From Halanaerobium saccharolyticum (lineage in GTDB: Bacteria; Bacillota; Halanaerobiia; Halanaerobiales; Halanaerobiaceae): a stretch of 64,000 bases of DNA. The first letter of the stretch is position 1; every line of letters begins with the position of its first letter. The notes below the pieces were generated by a model. That model was given only the letters and a program-made list of their open reading frames with translations. It did not search any database and was not told the origin of the DNA. Below, piece after piece: positions 1 to 8,741 of this stretch. The position numbers and the translations under genes were made by a program. The DNA is taken from NCBI RefSeq assembly GCF_003259895.1, contig NZ_QLME01000005.1, positions 1-64,000 of the forward strand, given 5' to 3'.

Positions 1-389
1 GTTCTAAAAAATAAAACTGATTTTCTCTGGCGGCAGGCTTCCAGGCCAATTGCCGTTGCAAGATGAGATTTCCCGGTACCAGCGGCCCCATACAGAATTA
101 AATTTTCGTTTTTTTCAATAAAGCTCCCTGTTTTTAGATCTTCAATTGATAGTGCAGAAGGTATTCTGATTTCATCAAACGAATAGCCTTCAAAGGTCTT
201 AATAGTATAAAATTTAGCCTGTTTAATCAGTCTTTCTATCTTTTTGGCTTTACGGTATTCAACTTCATTTTGCAGTATTTTAAGTAGAAATTCATGTCGA
301 TTTTCAGCTTCAATACTTTCAAAATTATCAGCTATGTTCTGACTTAATTTGAGTGTTTTGCAGCAGGCTGCAATCTGCTCTTTAATCAT
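1..389 (-). CDS. istB: IstB-like ATPase of IS21 (3' part outside window)
   Basis: AAA+ helper ATPase that assists the IstA transposase in target choice and strand transfer. The frame opens with MIKEQIAACC and contains the Walker A motif GAAGTGKS about 95 residues in, followed by the window edge. The start ATG overlaps the istA stop (ATGATTAA), typical of translationally coupled istAB. About 130 of the usual 240-250 residues are visible. Confidence 0.9.
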   Translation of the reverse strand, partial: MIKEQIAACCKTLKLSQNIADNFESIEAENRHEFLLKILQNEVEYRKAKKIERLIKQAKFYTIKTFEGYSFDEIRIPSALSIEDLKTGSFIEKNENLILYGAAGTGKSHLATAIGLEACRQRKSVLFFR

Positions 390-1926
390 TGGCTTCAACT
401 CCATCTGCTACAGTATAGAAAGTATCATAAAAACTAATATCAGGTTTTAGTTCAGGTAATTCAGGTGCATTTTTAGCTGCTAAATGTCCATCAAGTTCCA
501 TAATCTTAGAGTTCTTTCTCTTAAATAGGACCTGGATGCTGTCAGTATCTCTTGCTCCATGAGAGATAGCATCTAAGAGAGCATCTACTGCTGCCTCAAA
601 ATTTGTTTCTTCTGTCAGTGTATTTAGAGTTTTGAGTGTTGCTTTTAAGTTCTCGTAATCTAAAGTATCAAAATAATCTTTAGCTGCTTGGGGAAAAAGA
701 TCATAGATTCCAGTATATTTTAAAGCTGTTGGCCTTTTGGATATCTGACCTAAATAAAGAATCCAGTTGATTGATTCCTGTTTTAAGTCACCATAAAGCC
801 TGTCGTGAGTGACAACCTCTTTCAGATCCTGATCTAAGATTATCACTTTCTCAGCTGTAAGTTTAACAAAAACATTGCTTTTAGCAAGACTTGGTTTAGT
901 AAAATATCTGTGTTTACCTTTATGAATAGTAATACAGGCATTAGCATCAGTTTTCTTGGAAACAACCAATGCTGGCTCAAATTCGACCTCAGGCAGCGGT
1001 AATAATGCTTTTAGATCAGCCTGAAATAATTCATGCTGAGTAGCATTTTTTCTGTAATGTTCGCGGTACTGATCATCATCAAGTTCAGTAAGTAATGATT
1101 TATTGAATTCATCTAAATTATCAAATTCTGGTGGTGGAACAAAATAGTTGCGTCTGTGATAGCCTACTTTACCCTCAATATTGCCTTTTTCATGTCCACT
1201 AGCCGGATTACAAAATACTGCTTCAAATCTAAAGTGATTCTTAAACATCATGAAGTGCTCAGTCAGCTTTCGATACTTGTTTTTACCAATATCTGAAATC
1301 ATACTGGAAGCATTGTCAAATACTATTCTCGAGGGAACACCTCCAAGATGATTAAATATGTTTATCATACCCTGCTCTAAACACTGCAAATTTTCACCTT
1401 TAAAAAGCTGTGTATATCCAGTATTACTCTGGGGAAAGCTAAGATTTAGGTGACGTCCTTCATAAAAGGTTCCGTTTTCTCTGAAGTCAGTTCTCCCAAA
1501 ATCAACCTGAGCTTCTCCAGGCAGGTGTTTTAGTGGTAAAAAGAATTTTGGTTCATCAGAAAATATTTCTTTCTTTTTGATCCGCACATATTCAGCTAAC
1601 AGGCGATATGAGCAGTCATATTTACTGCCATAAACTTCTATTAATCTGTTATGTACTCTTTTTGCTGTATGACGCTGTTTTCTCCAGGCTTTTTTATCAG
1701 CCTCAAGCCACTTATCAATAGTTTTTTTAAATGGATCCAGTTTTGATCCCCGCTTTGATTTTTTAGGTGGTTCTAAAACTTCATTAAAATCTGTCATATC
1801 AAGGTATTTATTAACTGTTTTGCGATCATGACCTGTTTTTCTCATTATTTCAGCCACATTTAAACCTTTCTTAAAGTATAGTTTTTTGATATCATTAATA
1901 TCAGTCATTGCTAATGTCATCTCCAT
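382..1926 (-). CDS. istA: IS21 transposase IstA
   Basis: DDE transposase of 514 residues, the usual IS21 length. It has an N-terminal helix-turn-helix (NVAEIMRKTGHDRKTVNKYL) and a retroviral-integrase-type core with the acidic residues in VDFGRTDF, IVFDNAS and the segment EKGNIEGKVGYHRRN. A ribosome site GGGGAGG precedes the start. Two further in-frame Met codons (residues 3 and 7) are possible starts. The frame is intact, so the element may be active if istB is complete beyond the edge. Confidence 0.92.
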   Translation of the reverse strand: MEMTLAMTDINDIKKLYFKKGLNVAEIMRKTGHDRKTVNKYLDMTDFNEVLEPPKKSKRGSKLDPFKKTIDKWLEADKKAWRKQRHTAKRVHNRLIEVYGSKYDCSYRLLAEYVRIKKKEIFSDEPKFFLPLKHLPGEAQVDFGRTDFRENGTFYEGRHLNLSFPQSNTGYTQLFKGENLQCLEQGMINIFNHLGGVPSRIVFDNASSMISDIGKNKYRKLTEHFMMFKNHFRFEAVFCNPASGHEKGNIEGKVGYHRRNYFVPPPEFDNLDEFNKSLLTELDDDQYREHYRKNATQHELFQADLKALLPLPEVEFEPALVVSKKTDANACITIHKGKHRYFTKPSLAKSNVFVKLTAEKVIILDQDLKEVVTHDRLYGDLKQESINWILYLGQISKRPTALKYTGIYDLFPQAAKDYFDTLDYENLKATLKTLNTLTEETNFEAAVDALLDAISHGARDTDSIQVLFKRKNSKIMELDGHLAAKNAPELPELKPDISFYDTFYTVADGVEAND

Positions 1927-2079
1927 TTTCCTCCCCTATATAAGTTGTGGTTGACTTAATATAAGGGTACGGTATTTTGGGGGTGACTGCAATGACTTTT
2001 TTATTCTGCAATAATAGGGAATTTTAGTTTGCAACTTTTGGGAATACTACTTTGCAATTCCCGGTAATTTTAGTATACA

Positions 2080-2673
2080 ACAAATAGAGCAGGAAGAACA
2101 ACATTTAACCTTTATGAAATGGGCTATAAAAATATCATAGGTTTAGATTTAACTCCGGAAATGATATCTGCAGCTAAAACAATAAATAAAGAAAAAAAGA
2201 CTGATATTGAATTTATCGTTGGAGATGCAACTGACTTAAACTTTGAAGATAATTCTTTTGATCAAGCATTGTTCTCATTTAATGGATTGATGCAGATACC
2301 AGAGAGAAAAAATAGAATTAAAGCATTAAAAGAGACAAAAAGAGTCTTAAATGAAAATGGTATTTTTATTTTTACAACTCATGATCGCGAAACCAATAAA
2401 GAATATAAAGAGTTCTGGGAAAAAGAAGAAAAGATATGGAAAGCAGGTAAACAAGATAAAAGAACTTATGAATATGGAGATAAGATCCTGCCATCGGATA
2501 ATGATGATAGAGATTTATTTATACATTTTCCGAATCGAGAAGAGATAATAGAATGTTTAGAAGAAACAGGCTGGAAGCTAATAGAAGATTTTTATAGAGA
2601 AGATCTATTTAAAGAAAATAAAGAAGTTAAAGAGTTTTCAACTGAATGCCGATTCTGGATAGTTAAAAAGTAA
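2080..2673 (+). pseudogene. SAM-dependent methyltransferase, 5' part removed by IS21
   Basis: Class I methyltransferase fold. The frame continues upstream of the first ATG (2119) to the IS boundary, where AGRTTFNLYEMGYKNIIGLD can be read: the tail of motif I, its beta-1 strand and first glycines lost, followed by the acidic end of beta-2. Motifs LTPEM, VGDATDL and a VLNENGIF strand follow, so the C-terminal two thirds are intact. The stop lies 14 bp before an attC-like site, so this was probably a gene cassette. A product starting at 2119 would lack most of the SAM-binding loop. Confidence 0.8.
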
Positions 2674-2687
2674 AGCTGTGCTACAGC

Positions 2688-2819
2688 TTATAACATGGGA
2701 TTGGTGTCATACTTTCTGTCATAAAGCTTGCAGGCTAACCATCACGGATATGGAAAAGCAAGCTTTACGCCAGTTCCTGACGGAATCAGGCACGAGCGCA
2801 AATCCCAGTAACGTTATAT
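2688..2819 (+). other. attC-like integron recombination site 1
   Basis: R'' box TTATAAC at 2688 and R' box GTTATAT at 2813 are near-perfect complements at the ends of a 132-bp imperfect palindrome. Inner arms TGGGATT/AATCCCA and AAAGCTTGC/GCAAGCTTT pair. This is the R''-L''-loop-L'-R' architecture of attC sites. It follows the methyltransferase stop by 14 bp. Confidence 0.75.
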
Positions 2820-2893
2820 GAAACCGTAGCTAATGCTTTAATAACTAAGAACTTATAGCATAAAAAAACAGTGCCGTAAAACTTTCAGCACTG

Positions 2894-3172
2894 TTAATTA
2901 AATCTAATTTCAAGTTTTTTACCAAGTGCATGAGCAACTTTATCAAGAAATTCAACACTCGGATTATAATCATCATTTTCTAGTCTGGAGATGGCAGACT
3001 GTTTAGTTCCTATTCTATCTGCTAATTCTTTCTGAGTTAAATCATTTTCTATTCTATACCTGATTATTTGTTTTTTTATTTCATACATAACATTCAGTTT
3101 TTCATATTCTTCTTTAACTTCTTTAGATTTAAAAAGTTCATTTTTAAAATCTTTATGATCTATAAATTCCAT
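2894..3172 (-). CDS. higA: HigA-type antitoxin (XRE helix-turn-helix)
   Basis: The 92-residue protein has a C-terminal Cro/CI-type helix-turn-helix (LTQKELADRIGTKQSAISRLE). It is expected to neutralise the toxin encoded just upstream and to repress their shared promoter. The order toxin then antitoxin, 11 bp apart, is that of HigBA pairs. GAGGTG lies before the start. The pair runs opposite to the other cassettes, which is common for toxin-antitoxin modules in integrons because they carry their own promoter. Confidence 0.85.
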   Translation of the reverse strand: MEFIDHKDFKNELFKSKEVKEEYEKLNVMYEIKKQIIRYRIENDLTQKELADRIGTKQSAISRLENDDYNPSVEFLDKVAHALGKKLEIRFN

Positions 3173-3183
3173 TTTGTTTCACC

Positions 3184-3519
3184 TCACTTGATAGAATTAA
3201 GTCTGTTAAGCGCAATATCTATTTCTCTCTGTGGAGCTTTATTAGATTTTCTCTTAAAGATATGAAAAAGAACAAAGATACCATCCTGATAATTTAAAAA
3301 GAAAATCCTAAATATATTAGAACTATTCTTTATTCGTAATTCCCAGAGATCATCATATCCCTTTAACTTTTTAAGATGTGGCATACCAAGGAATAGACCA
3401 AATTATTCTAGAAGTTCTATTTCTCTTAGAATCTTAGCTTTTTCTTTAGCTGACTGTTCTTTAATAAATTCAATTACTGGAGATTTGTTATTTTTTGCAT
3501 AATACTTAATTTTATACAT
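3184..3519 (-). pseudogene. higB: HigB/RelE-type toxin with in-frame TAA
   Basis: The frame opens with MYKIKYYAKNNKSPVIEFI after a GGAGTG ribosome site, runs 38 codons, meets one TAA (after IELLE), then continues in the same frame FGLFLGMPHLKKLKGYDDLWELR to the end. The joined 111-codon frame matches the phage-derived Gp49/HigB family of mRNA interferases, including the conserved MPHLKKL and LWELR segments. A GAA-to-TAA change is the simplest explanation. Reinitiation at MPHLKK (3384) would give only the C-terminal half, so the toxin is probably dead. Confidence 0.8.
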
Positions 3520-3691
3520 AATCTATTCACTCCAATTTCTAAATTTATTATATCACATATATGTTATAAAGGGGAGTGAAAATTTAAGATTAAGTTTATA
3601 TAAAAACATTTACTGTATAAATGCAGGGATTTTTTTCTTTTGCATGAAGTAAGTTAATAATTGATAAATTAATAGATAAAGATACGGCATC

Positions 3692-3823
3692 ATATAACAT
3701 GTGATTGGCGTCATGACTTCTGTCACAAAACTTGCAATTTAAATAATTATTAATGCTGAAAAGCAAGTTTTTTGCTAGTTCCTGGAGGAAACAGGTACAT
3801 CGCAAACCCCAGTACCGTTATGC
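3692..3823 (+). other. attC-like site 2
   Basis: R'' ATATAAC (3692) and R' GTTATGC (3817) bound a 132-bp imperfect palindrome, the same length as site 1. The inner arm AAAACTTGC/GCAAGTTTT pairs perfectly. Sequence similarity to site 1 is obvious through much of both arms (TGTCAnAAA, AGTTCCTG). It marks the end of the toxin-antitoxin cassette. The next gene starts 35 bp after R'. Confidence 0.75.
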
Positions 3824-3858
3824 GAAATGCCAAAAAGATTTAAAAGGGAGCTGATATT

Positions 3859-4665
3859 ATGAATGATAAAAATAATTCAAATGAAAATCCTAAACTTTTT
3901 ATATCATACAGTTGGTCTTCACCAGATCATGAAGAATGGGTTTTAAATCTTGCAGAAGAATTAGTTGCTGCAGGTGTAAATGTCATTTTAGATAAATGGG
4001 ATTTGAAAGAAGGAAATGATGCATATGCCTTTATGGAGAAAATGGTGACTGATCCTGATATAAATAAAGTGATTTTAATATGTGATAAAGAATATGCAGA
4101 AAAAGCTGATGATAGAAGTGGAGGGGTTGGAACAGAAACTCAAATTATTTCACAAGAAATTTACGAAGAAGTAGATCAAAATAAATTTGTTGGAATTGTA
4201 AAAGAAAGAGATGAAGATGGTAAGGCTTATTTACCAACTTATTATAAATCAAGAATTTATATTGATTTAAGTGATGAAGAAGAATATGCTAAAAATTTTG
4301 AAAGGTTGGTGAGGTGGATATATGATAAACCACTGCACATTAAGCCTCCAATTGGTGAAAAACCTTATTTATGAGATAGTTTAGATGCAATTAAAAGTGA
4401 TAAAGAATACATTTATAGAAAATGGTATCCACAAACGTTAGTATATAATCGTCATCAACGGAATTCATTTGAATTATTTGCTAGAGCGGAATCTAAACAT
4501 TATTTTAATAGAATAAAAAATATATTTAATATCAATCAAACTAAAGATTTTAAATTATTATTTAAAGCTTTTGAAGAAAAAAAGTTAAAATTACCTAGTT
4601 GGGGTTATAAAACATTGCCATCTATTAGAAAATTAATGAATTATGATAAATTAGCTAGCAGATAA
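3859..4665 (+). pseudogene. SEFIR/TIR-domain protein with in-frame TGA
   Basis: The first 171 codons form a SEFIR/TIR domain: PKLFISYSWSS opening strand, DKWDLKEG after helix 1, and GGVGTETQIIS, whose glutamate fits the position of the catalytic Glu of NAD-cleaving TIRs. A single TGA follows PYL. The same frame then continues for 96 codons (DSLDAIKSDKEYIYRKWYP to KLASR) up to 18 bp before the attC3 site, so the original gene was 268 codons. Bacterial TIR/SEFIR proteins often act in phage defence by depleting NAD. Without readthrough, a free TIR domain of 171 residues is still made. GGGAGCTG precedes the start. Confidence 0.8.
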
Positions 4666-4683
4666 TAAAAAAATTGGCACTTC

Positions 4684-4840
4684 GCATAACAGAGGGTTCC
4701 CGCTACGGCTAAAGATCAGCCTGCCTTCGGACATGCTCTTTGTCACAAAGTTTGCAATGAGTGAGATAAGTGGTTTGGAATGCAAACTTTGTGCCAGGCC
4801 TTACGGCATGAGCACGTCGGGAACCCTCGAGACGTTAGGC
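4684..4840 (+). other. attC-like site 3 (best preserved)
   Basis: R'' GCATAAC (4684) and R' GTTAGGC (4834) match RYYYAAC/GTTRRRY. Next to them GAGGGTTCCCG pairs with CGGGAACCCTC, and the inner CACAAAGTTTGCA pairs perfectly with TGCAAACTTTGTG. It spans 157 bp. This is the strongest single piece of evidence that the array is an integron cassette array. Confidence 0.82.
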
Positions 4841-4916
4841 GAAATTAAATATTCATCTAAAAAGTGATAATTATTGGAAAAAGAGGAATAAAATAATAAA
4901 AGAATATTATTTAGAT

Positions 4917-5366
4917 TTGAATCCGCAAAAACGTGTTTTAATACAGGAAATATTTTTAATTGCGCTAGGTATTTGTGGTAGATTTCTAAGGTGGGAAACA
5001 ATACCTTTTTCACCGCTCACTAATATTATAGGAGTTTTTTTAATTGTTTTGGCATTTGTTTTACATGGATATTCTCAAAAAAACCTTAAGCAAGCTCATA
5101 ATAGATCAAATGAAATTAAAAATATTGTAACTTCAGGAATATATTCAAAAGTTAGGCATCCAATATATTTGAGTTTAATTATTATGGAAATAGGAATTAC
5201 ATTTACGTTTGGAATAATGTGGATGTTTCTATTAGTAATACTATTTACTTATCTTCATATTTTGACATCAATTGAAGAAGAAAAACTACTAGTTAAAAAA
5301 TTTAATAAAGAGTATATTAATTATATGAATAATGTTCCATGGAGAATACTACCTAAAATTTTTTAG
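4917..5366 (+). CDS. Isoprenylcysteine/phospholipid methyltransferase-like membrane protein
   Basis: Small integral membrane protein with about four hydrophobic segments and the family signature SGIYSKVRHPIYLS near residue 75, followed by an acidic EEEKLL helix and a C-terminal PWRILPKIF. The RHPxY motif typifies ICMT/PEMT-like SAM-dependent membrane methyltransferases; the substrate is unknown. The start is unclear. TTG at 4917 is used here but has no close ribosome site, and the frame stays open upstream to GAGG at 4883, so a non-ATG start near 4893 is possible. A related longer protein lies at 23685. Confidence 0.65.
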   Translation: MNPQKRVLIQEIFLIALGICGRFLRWETIPFSPLTNIIGVFLIVLAFVLHGYSQKNLKQAHNRSNEIKNIVTSGIYSKVRHPIYLSLIIMEIGITFTFGIMWMFLLVILFTYLHILTSIEEEKLLVKKFNKEYINYMNNVPWRILPKIF

Positions 5367-5533
5367 AATTATGACAAGATAACGTCAAATAAAATATGAT
5401 AGTTACCATAAAATGTAAGTAAATAGTAATAGAGCATCACTAATTTTAATTATAATAAAAATCTTAAGAATGTCAAAATCATAAGTTTGATTAGTTTCTA
5501 TAATTTAGAATAACACAATAGGTAGGAAGACAT

Positions 5534-6295
5534 ATGAACGATTGGTTTACAATAGAACAAATTGACGAAGAAACTTATATTATTAGCGAATATCGCCATT
5601 GGGAGGAGACACATTGTTATCTTTTGAATGGGAATAAATACAGTTTGCTGATTGATACCGGGCTTGGAATTTGTAATATTCATGATGAAGTCATCAATCT
5701 GACTGACAATCCTATTATCGCTGTAGCAACACACATTCATTGGGATCATATTGGAGGACATAAATTTTTTCCTGATTTTTACGCTCATCAATATGAATTG
5801 AATTGGCTTAATGGAGAATTCCCTCTGACAATTAAGCAGATTAAGGATATGGTGGTTGATCGTTGTGACCTGCCAAAGGGTTATGACGTAAATGAATACA
5901 AGTTTTTTCAGTGAAATCCAACAAGAATCCTGAAGGATAATGATATAATAGATATAGGTGGTCGCTGTATTAGAGTTCAGCATACACCTGGTCATTCACC
6001 GGGACATATGTGTTTCTGGGAAAAGGATTGTGGTTATCTTTTTACCGGAGATTTAGTTTATAAAGACACGTTATTTGCTTATTATCCATCTACCGATCCA
6101 GAAGCATACCTCAACTCTCTTGAACGGATATTGGCACTACCGGTGAAGCGTGTGTTTCCAGCACATCATTCTCTAGATATTCAACCTGAGATCTTGAAGA
6201 AAATGCGTGACGCTTTTCGGCAGTTGCAAAATGATGGTAAATTGCACCATGGCAGTGGAACATTTGACTATGGTGATTGGGCTGTCTGGTTATAA
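5534..6295 (+). pseudogene. Metallo-beta-lactamase-fold hydrolase with in-frame TGA
   Basis: The 254-codon frame is complete except for a TGA at 5912-5914 (after KFFQ). The zinc-site motifs lie on both sides: THIHWDH near residue 75 before the stop, then HTPGHSPGH, FTGDLVY and PAHHS after it. All ligands would be present if the stop were read as an amino acid, so a single point change (TGG or GGA to TGA) probably inactivated it. It shares a cassette with the upstream methyltransferase-like gene: no convincing attC lies between them. Base composition is more balanced than in its neighbours, suggesting a different source. Confidence 0.8.
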
Positions 6296-6408
6296 TCTGA
6301 AATACTAAATTAAAATACTTGTTCTTGTTGAAACTTCACGAAAAATTTATTTCCTTGGTTGAAAATATTTATGTAATATGATATTACATAAACTTCATCT
6401 AATAGCAA

Positions 6409-6503
6409 GATTTACGGTTCCGCTACGCTGCACCCAAGTCCATCAGACTAAGATGAGAGCTATCTAAATCTGATGGACTTTGTAAACCTGCGGGACGTTA
6501 TGT
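6409..6503 (+). other. attC-like site 4
   Basis: The R' box GTTATGT (6497) is clear. GCGGGAC before it pairs with GTTCCGC at 6417, and the inner stem AAGTCCATCAGA/TCTGATGGACTT is perfect. The stretch GGTTCCGCTACG matches the same part of site 3. The R'' box (GATTTAC, 6409) is degenerate, so the site may recombine poorly. Confidence 0.6.
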
Positions 6504-6732
6504 GAAAGATTACCAAAATTTAAATCCTAAAGATGGAATGAGTATATCAAAGAATGTCAGATGTTCTATAGGAAAAATAAGTAGAGTTAATAATATAAAA
6601 TAGTTAGAAGTAATATTTAATAAGAGAAACTAATAAGAGAAATTAAAAAAGATAGTTAAGAATTTATATTCAAGATTAACTTTAAGTAAAGTATGAAAAT
6701 TATAAAACTAAAACATATAAGAGGTGAATGTA

Positions 6733-7662
6733 ATGCTTAAAAAAATGTTATTTTTTATAATTTTTTTTGTGCTATTTGTATCAGTTAATACTTATGCAAT
6801 TGGAAATGGATTAATAATTAAAGAAAAGAAAGTGGAAAATCCTAAAGGTGAATCCTTAATTTATTATCTAGGAATGAGAGAGGAAAATAGTTTAAGTAAT
6901 ACTTTGTTTATTGGAATTCAGGGATCACAACGTGACTCAAATAAACGATTTGATTTTTGGTCAGATTTTGCGCCTGAAAATGCTGATTTATTGTTGTTAG
7001 AAAAATATGCTTTTTACAATAAGAAGCTGTATAATAAAACGAATTGTCGACAAAGAAGAATTAAAGATATAGAATTTGTTGTAAAATATGTTTTAAATAA
7101 TATTTACAATAATAACTTAAAAAATATTGTGTTGTTTGGTGGTAGTGAAGGAGGAGTAATTAGTCCTGAAATAGCAAGCAATTTAGAAGAAATAACACAT
7201 ATGGTTGTTATAGGAGCAGGTGGGTATTCTCAAGCGAGAGAATTAGATATTTTATTGAAACAAGAAATTAATAGTGAAGAAGAAAGACTACTCGAAAAAA
7301 TAGGAATTAGAAACAAAGAAGATTTACAGAATAAATTTGATGAAATTAGAAATAATCCTTCACCTGATAAGTTTTGGTTCGGATGTACTTATAAAAAGTG
7401 GAATAGTTATCTTGACTATAGTCCAGAAGAATATATAACAGATTTAGACATTCCTTTATTATTTATAATAGGTAAAAAAGATAAAATGGTTCCTTATCAA
7501 TCAGTAGAATATTTGGCTAAAAAATTAAGAGATAAAGTTAATTTTAGGTTTGAAATTCTTCCTGGACTTAATCATAGTTTTACTGACAAAGATGGAAATA
7601 ATAAAATGAATTATATTATAGAACAGATAATTTTTCCTTGGTATCGTGAGAATGGGATTTAG
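6733..7662 (+). CDS. Exported alpha/beta hydrolase
   Basis: The 309-residue protein begins with a Sec signal peptide (basic KK, a long Phe/Ile/Val core, cut near TYA). The nucleophile elbow FGGSEGG (Ser near residue 140) fits GxSxG. An acid candidate is in GKKDKMVP and the catalytic His in PGLNHSF, giving a complete triad in the order expected for prolyl-oligopeptidase/BAAT-like hydrolases. The substrate is unknown. Start chosen at ATG 6733, with GAGGTG six bases before it; a GTG three codons earlier lies inside that ribosome site. About 230 bp of AT-rich sequence separate it from attC4, longer than usual for a cassette. Confidence 0.75.
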   Translation: MLKKMLFFIIFFVLFVSVNTYAIGNGLIIKEKKVENPKGESLIYYLGMREENSLSNTLFIGIQGSQRDSNKRFDFWSDFAPENADLLLLEKYAFYNKKLYNKTNCRQRRIKDIEFVVKYVLNNIYNNNLKNIVLFGGSEGGVISPEIASNLEEITHMVVIGAGGYSQARELDILLKQEINSEEERLLEKIGIRNKEDLQNKFDEIRNNPSPDKFWFGCTYKKWNSYLDYSPEEYITDLDIPLLFIIGKKDKMVPYQSVEYLAKKLRDKVNFRFEILPGLNHSFTDKDGNNKMNYIIEQIIFPWYRENGI

Positions 7663-7732
7663 GAATTGTTTATGCTATAAACTAAAGAAAGTGTTTAAGT
7701 ATTTAGAAGATATTAATATATGAAATAAATAT

Positions 7733-7877
7733 AGGGAACCAGGCAACCCTTCACATAGCAGTACTTTAGCGACATCTAGTTATGGGCAAGGGACATACAC
7801 TGACTTATGAAATTCAAGAGGATAGGAAAAAGTAAAGGACCAACAATGATACGTCGAGAAGTTGCCGGACGTTATGC
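7733..7877 (+). other. attC-like site 5
   Basis: R' GTTATGC at 7871 is preceded by GAGAAGTTGCC, which pairs with GGCAACCCTTC at 7742. The left box reads AGGGAAC (7733), keeping only the AAC of RYYYAAC. The loop region is long and less paired than in sites 1-3. It closes the hydrolase cassette. Confidence 0.55.
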
Positions 7878-7979
7878 GAAATACCTAAATAGGGAGTAAG
7901 AAAAAATTTACAGACATATTTATAGTATTTTCTTAATCACAATTGTTAGAAGGACGCTTTATACTAGGAGGTATATTAA

Positions 7980-8345
7980 ATGAGTGAAATTATAAGAAGT
8001 GATATAAATGAGAAATGGGCACATTCTGGTATTGTTGAAGCTGGTGACTTTGTTTTCATAAATTATTGTGTAGGAAACATTGGACAGTCTATTGAAAATC
8101 AAATAGATGGAGCATTTGATCATTTGAGTAGCCGATTAGAGTCAATTGGTTTGATATTAGAATCAGTAGTAAAGATTGATTGCATGTTTAGAGATATTTG
8201 GGATATACCTGTAATGGAAAAAGTAATAAAAGAAAAATTTCAAGGAAAATACCCAGCTAGAAAATCAATACAAACAGAGTTTGCTCACCGTGGTGGACAA
8301 GATGGGCTTTTATTTCAACTTGATGCTATCGCTTTTAAAGGATAA
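7980..8345 (+). CDS. RidA/YjgF-family protein
   Basis: The 121-residue protein has the full length of RidA (YER057c/UK114), trimeric proteins that hydrolyse reactive enamine/imine intermediates from PLP enzymes. Seen here are GDFVFINYCVG near the N-terminus, the SRLESIGLILESVVKI helix-strand, and KYPARKSIQTEFA, where the arginine occupies the position of the conserved active-site Arg of the family. TAGGAGG precedes the ATG. First gene of a three-gene cassette. Confidence 0.8.
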   Translation: MSEIIRSDINEKWAHSGIVEAGDFVFINYCVGNIGQSIENQIDGAFDHLSSRLESIGLILESVVKIDCMFRDIWDIPVMEKVIKEKFQGKYPARKSIQTEFAHRGGQDGLLFQLDAIAFKG

Positions 8346-8432
8346 GTAATGAGTAATATCTAATTAAATAGAAAAGGTGCTAAATTATGGATAGTGAGTT
8401 TCTTAAAAAAATATTTTTAAATTAGAAAAATT

Positions 8433-8723
8433 TTGTTAAAATCTGAAGTACGTCTATCAGCAGAAAAGGTTGCGGAATTATTATCTGATGAATTTACTGA
8501 GTATTGTAGTTCAGGAAAAATATATAATTATAAAAAAGGTAATTTTATAGATAGTGAAGATAATAATAGTGTTCAGATTTGGGAGATTAAAGATTGTTCA
8601 ATTGATATTTTAGCAGGAAATATAATTTTAGCAAAATATAAACCGATAAAACATAACAAGTTAAAAGATAAGAAAATATGTTCTATTCGTAGTTCAATAT
8701 GGAAATATGTAAAAATAAATTGA
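8433..8723 (+). CDS. Hypothetical protein, start uncertain, possibly degraded
   Basis: 96 residues from a TTG with no ribosome site of its own. A better start (ATG 8387, following AGGTGC) opens MDSEFLKKIFLN in another frame and stops at 8425, so a frameshift in the A/T-rich 8405-8430 stretch probably broke the gene. The rest (LLSDEFTEYCSSGKIYNYKKG, then IWEIKDCSIDIL) shows no domain I recognise. It sits between RidA and an acyltransferase, 18 bp before the latter. Confidence 0.4.
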   Translation: MLKSEVRLSAEKVAELLSDEFTEYCSSGKIYNYKKGNFIDSEDNNSVQIWEIKDCSIDILAGNIILAKYKPIKHNKLKDKKICSIRSSIWKYVKIN

Positions 8724-8741
8724 AGAGAGAAAGGTATAAAA

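Larger units (their letters stand above)
1..2079 (-). mobile_element. IS21-family insertion sequence, right part only
   Basis: Contains istA and the start of istB. The outer end lies near 2079, where the minus strand reads TGTATACTAAAATTACC, and IS21 elements characteristically end in TG. Inward from that end (1975-2079) a motif of the form ATTGCA(A/G) recurs four times at roughly 20-25 bp steps, the layout of IS21 transposase-binding repeats. The other end lies outside the window. The element splits a methyltransferase gene, whose coding frame resumes at 2080. Confidence 0.85.

Noticed and set aside
3596-5013. Minus-strand frames at 3596-3805 and 4801-5013
   Set aside because: They lie over attC-like sites or the antisense of a real gene, with no ribosome site.
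5370-5530. Possible extra attC between the ICMT-like gene and the MBL gene (AGATAAC at 5385)
   Set aside because: No matching GTTRRRY box with paired inner arms; only a short stem forms.
3859-6295. Alternative genetic code (TGA as Trp) in the whole genome
   Set aside because: Intact genes such as those ending at 16193, 22991 and 29420 stop at TGA, so TGA is a normal stop in this host.
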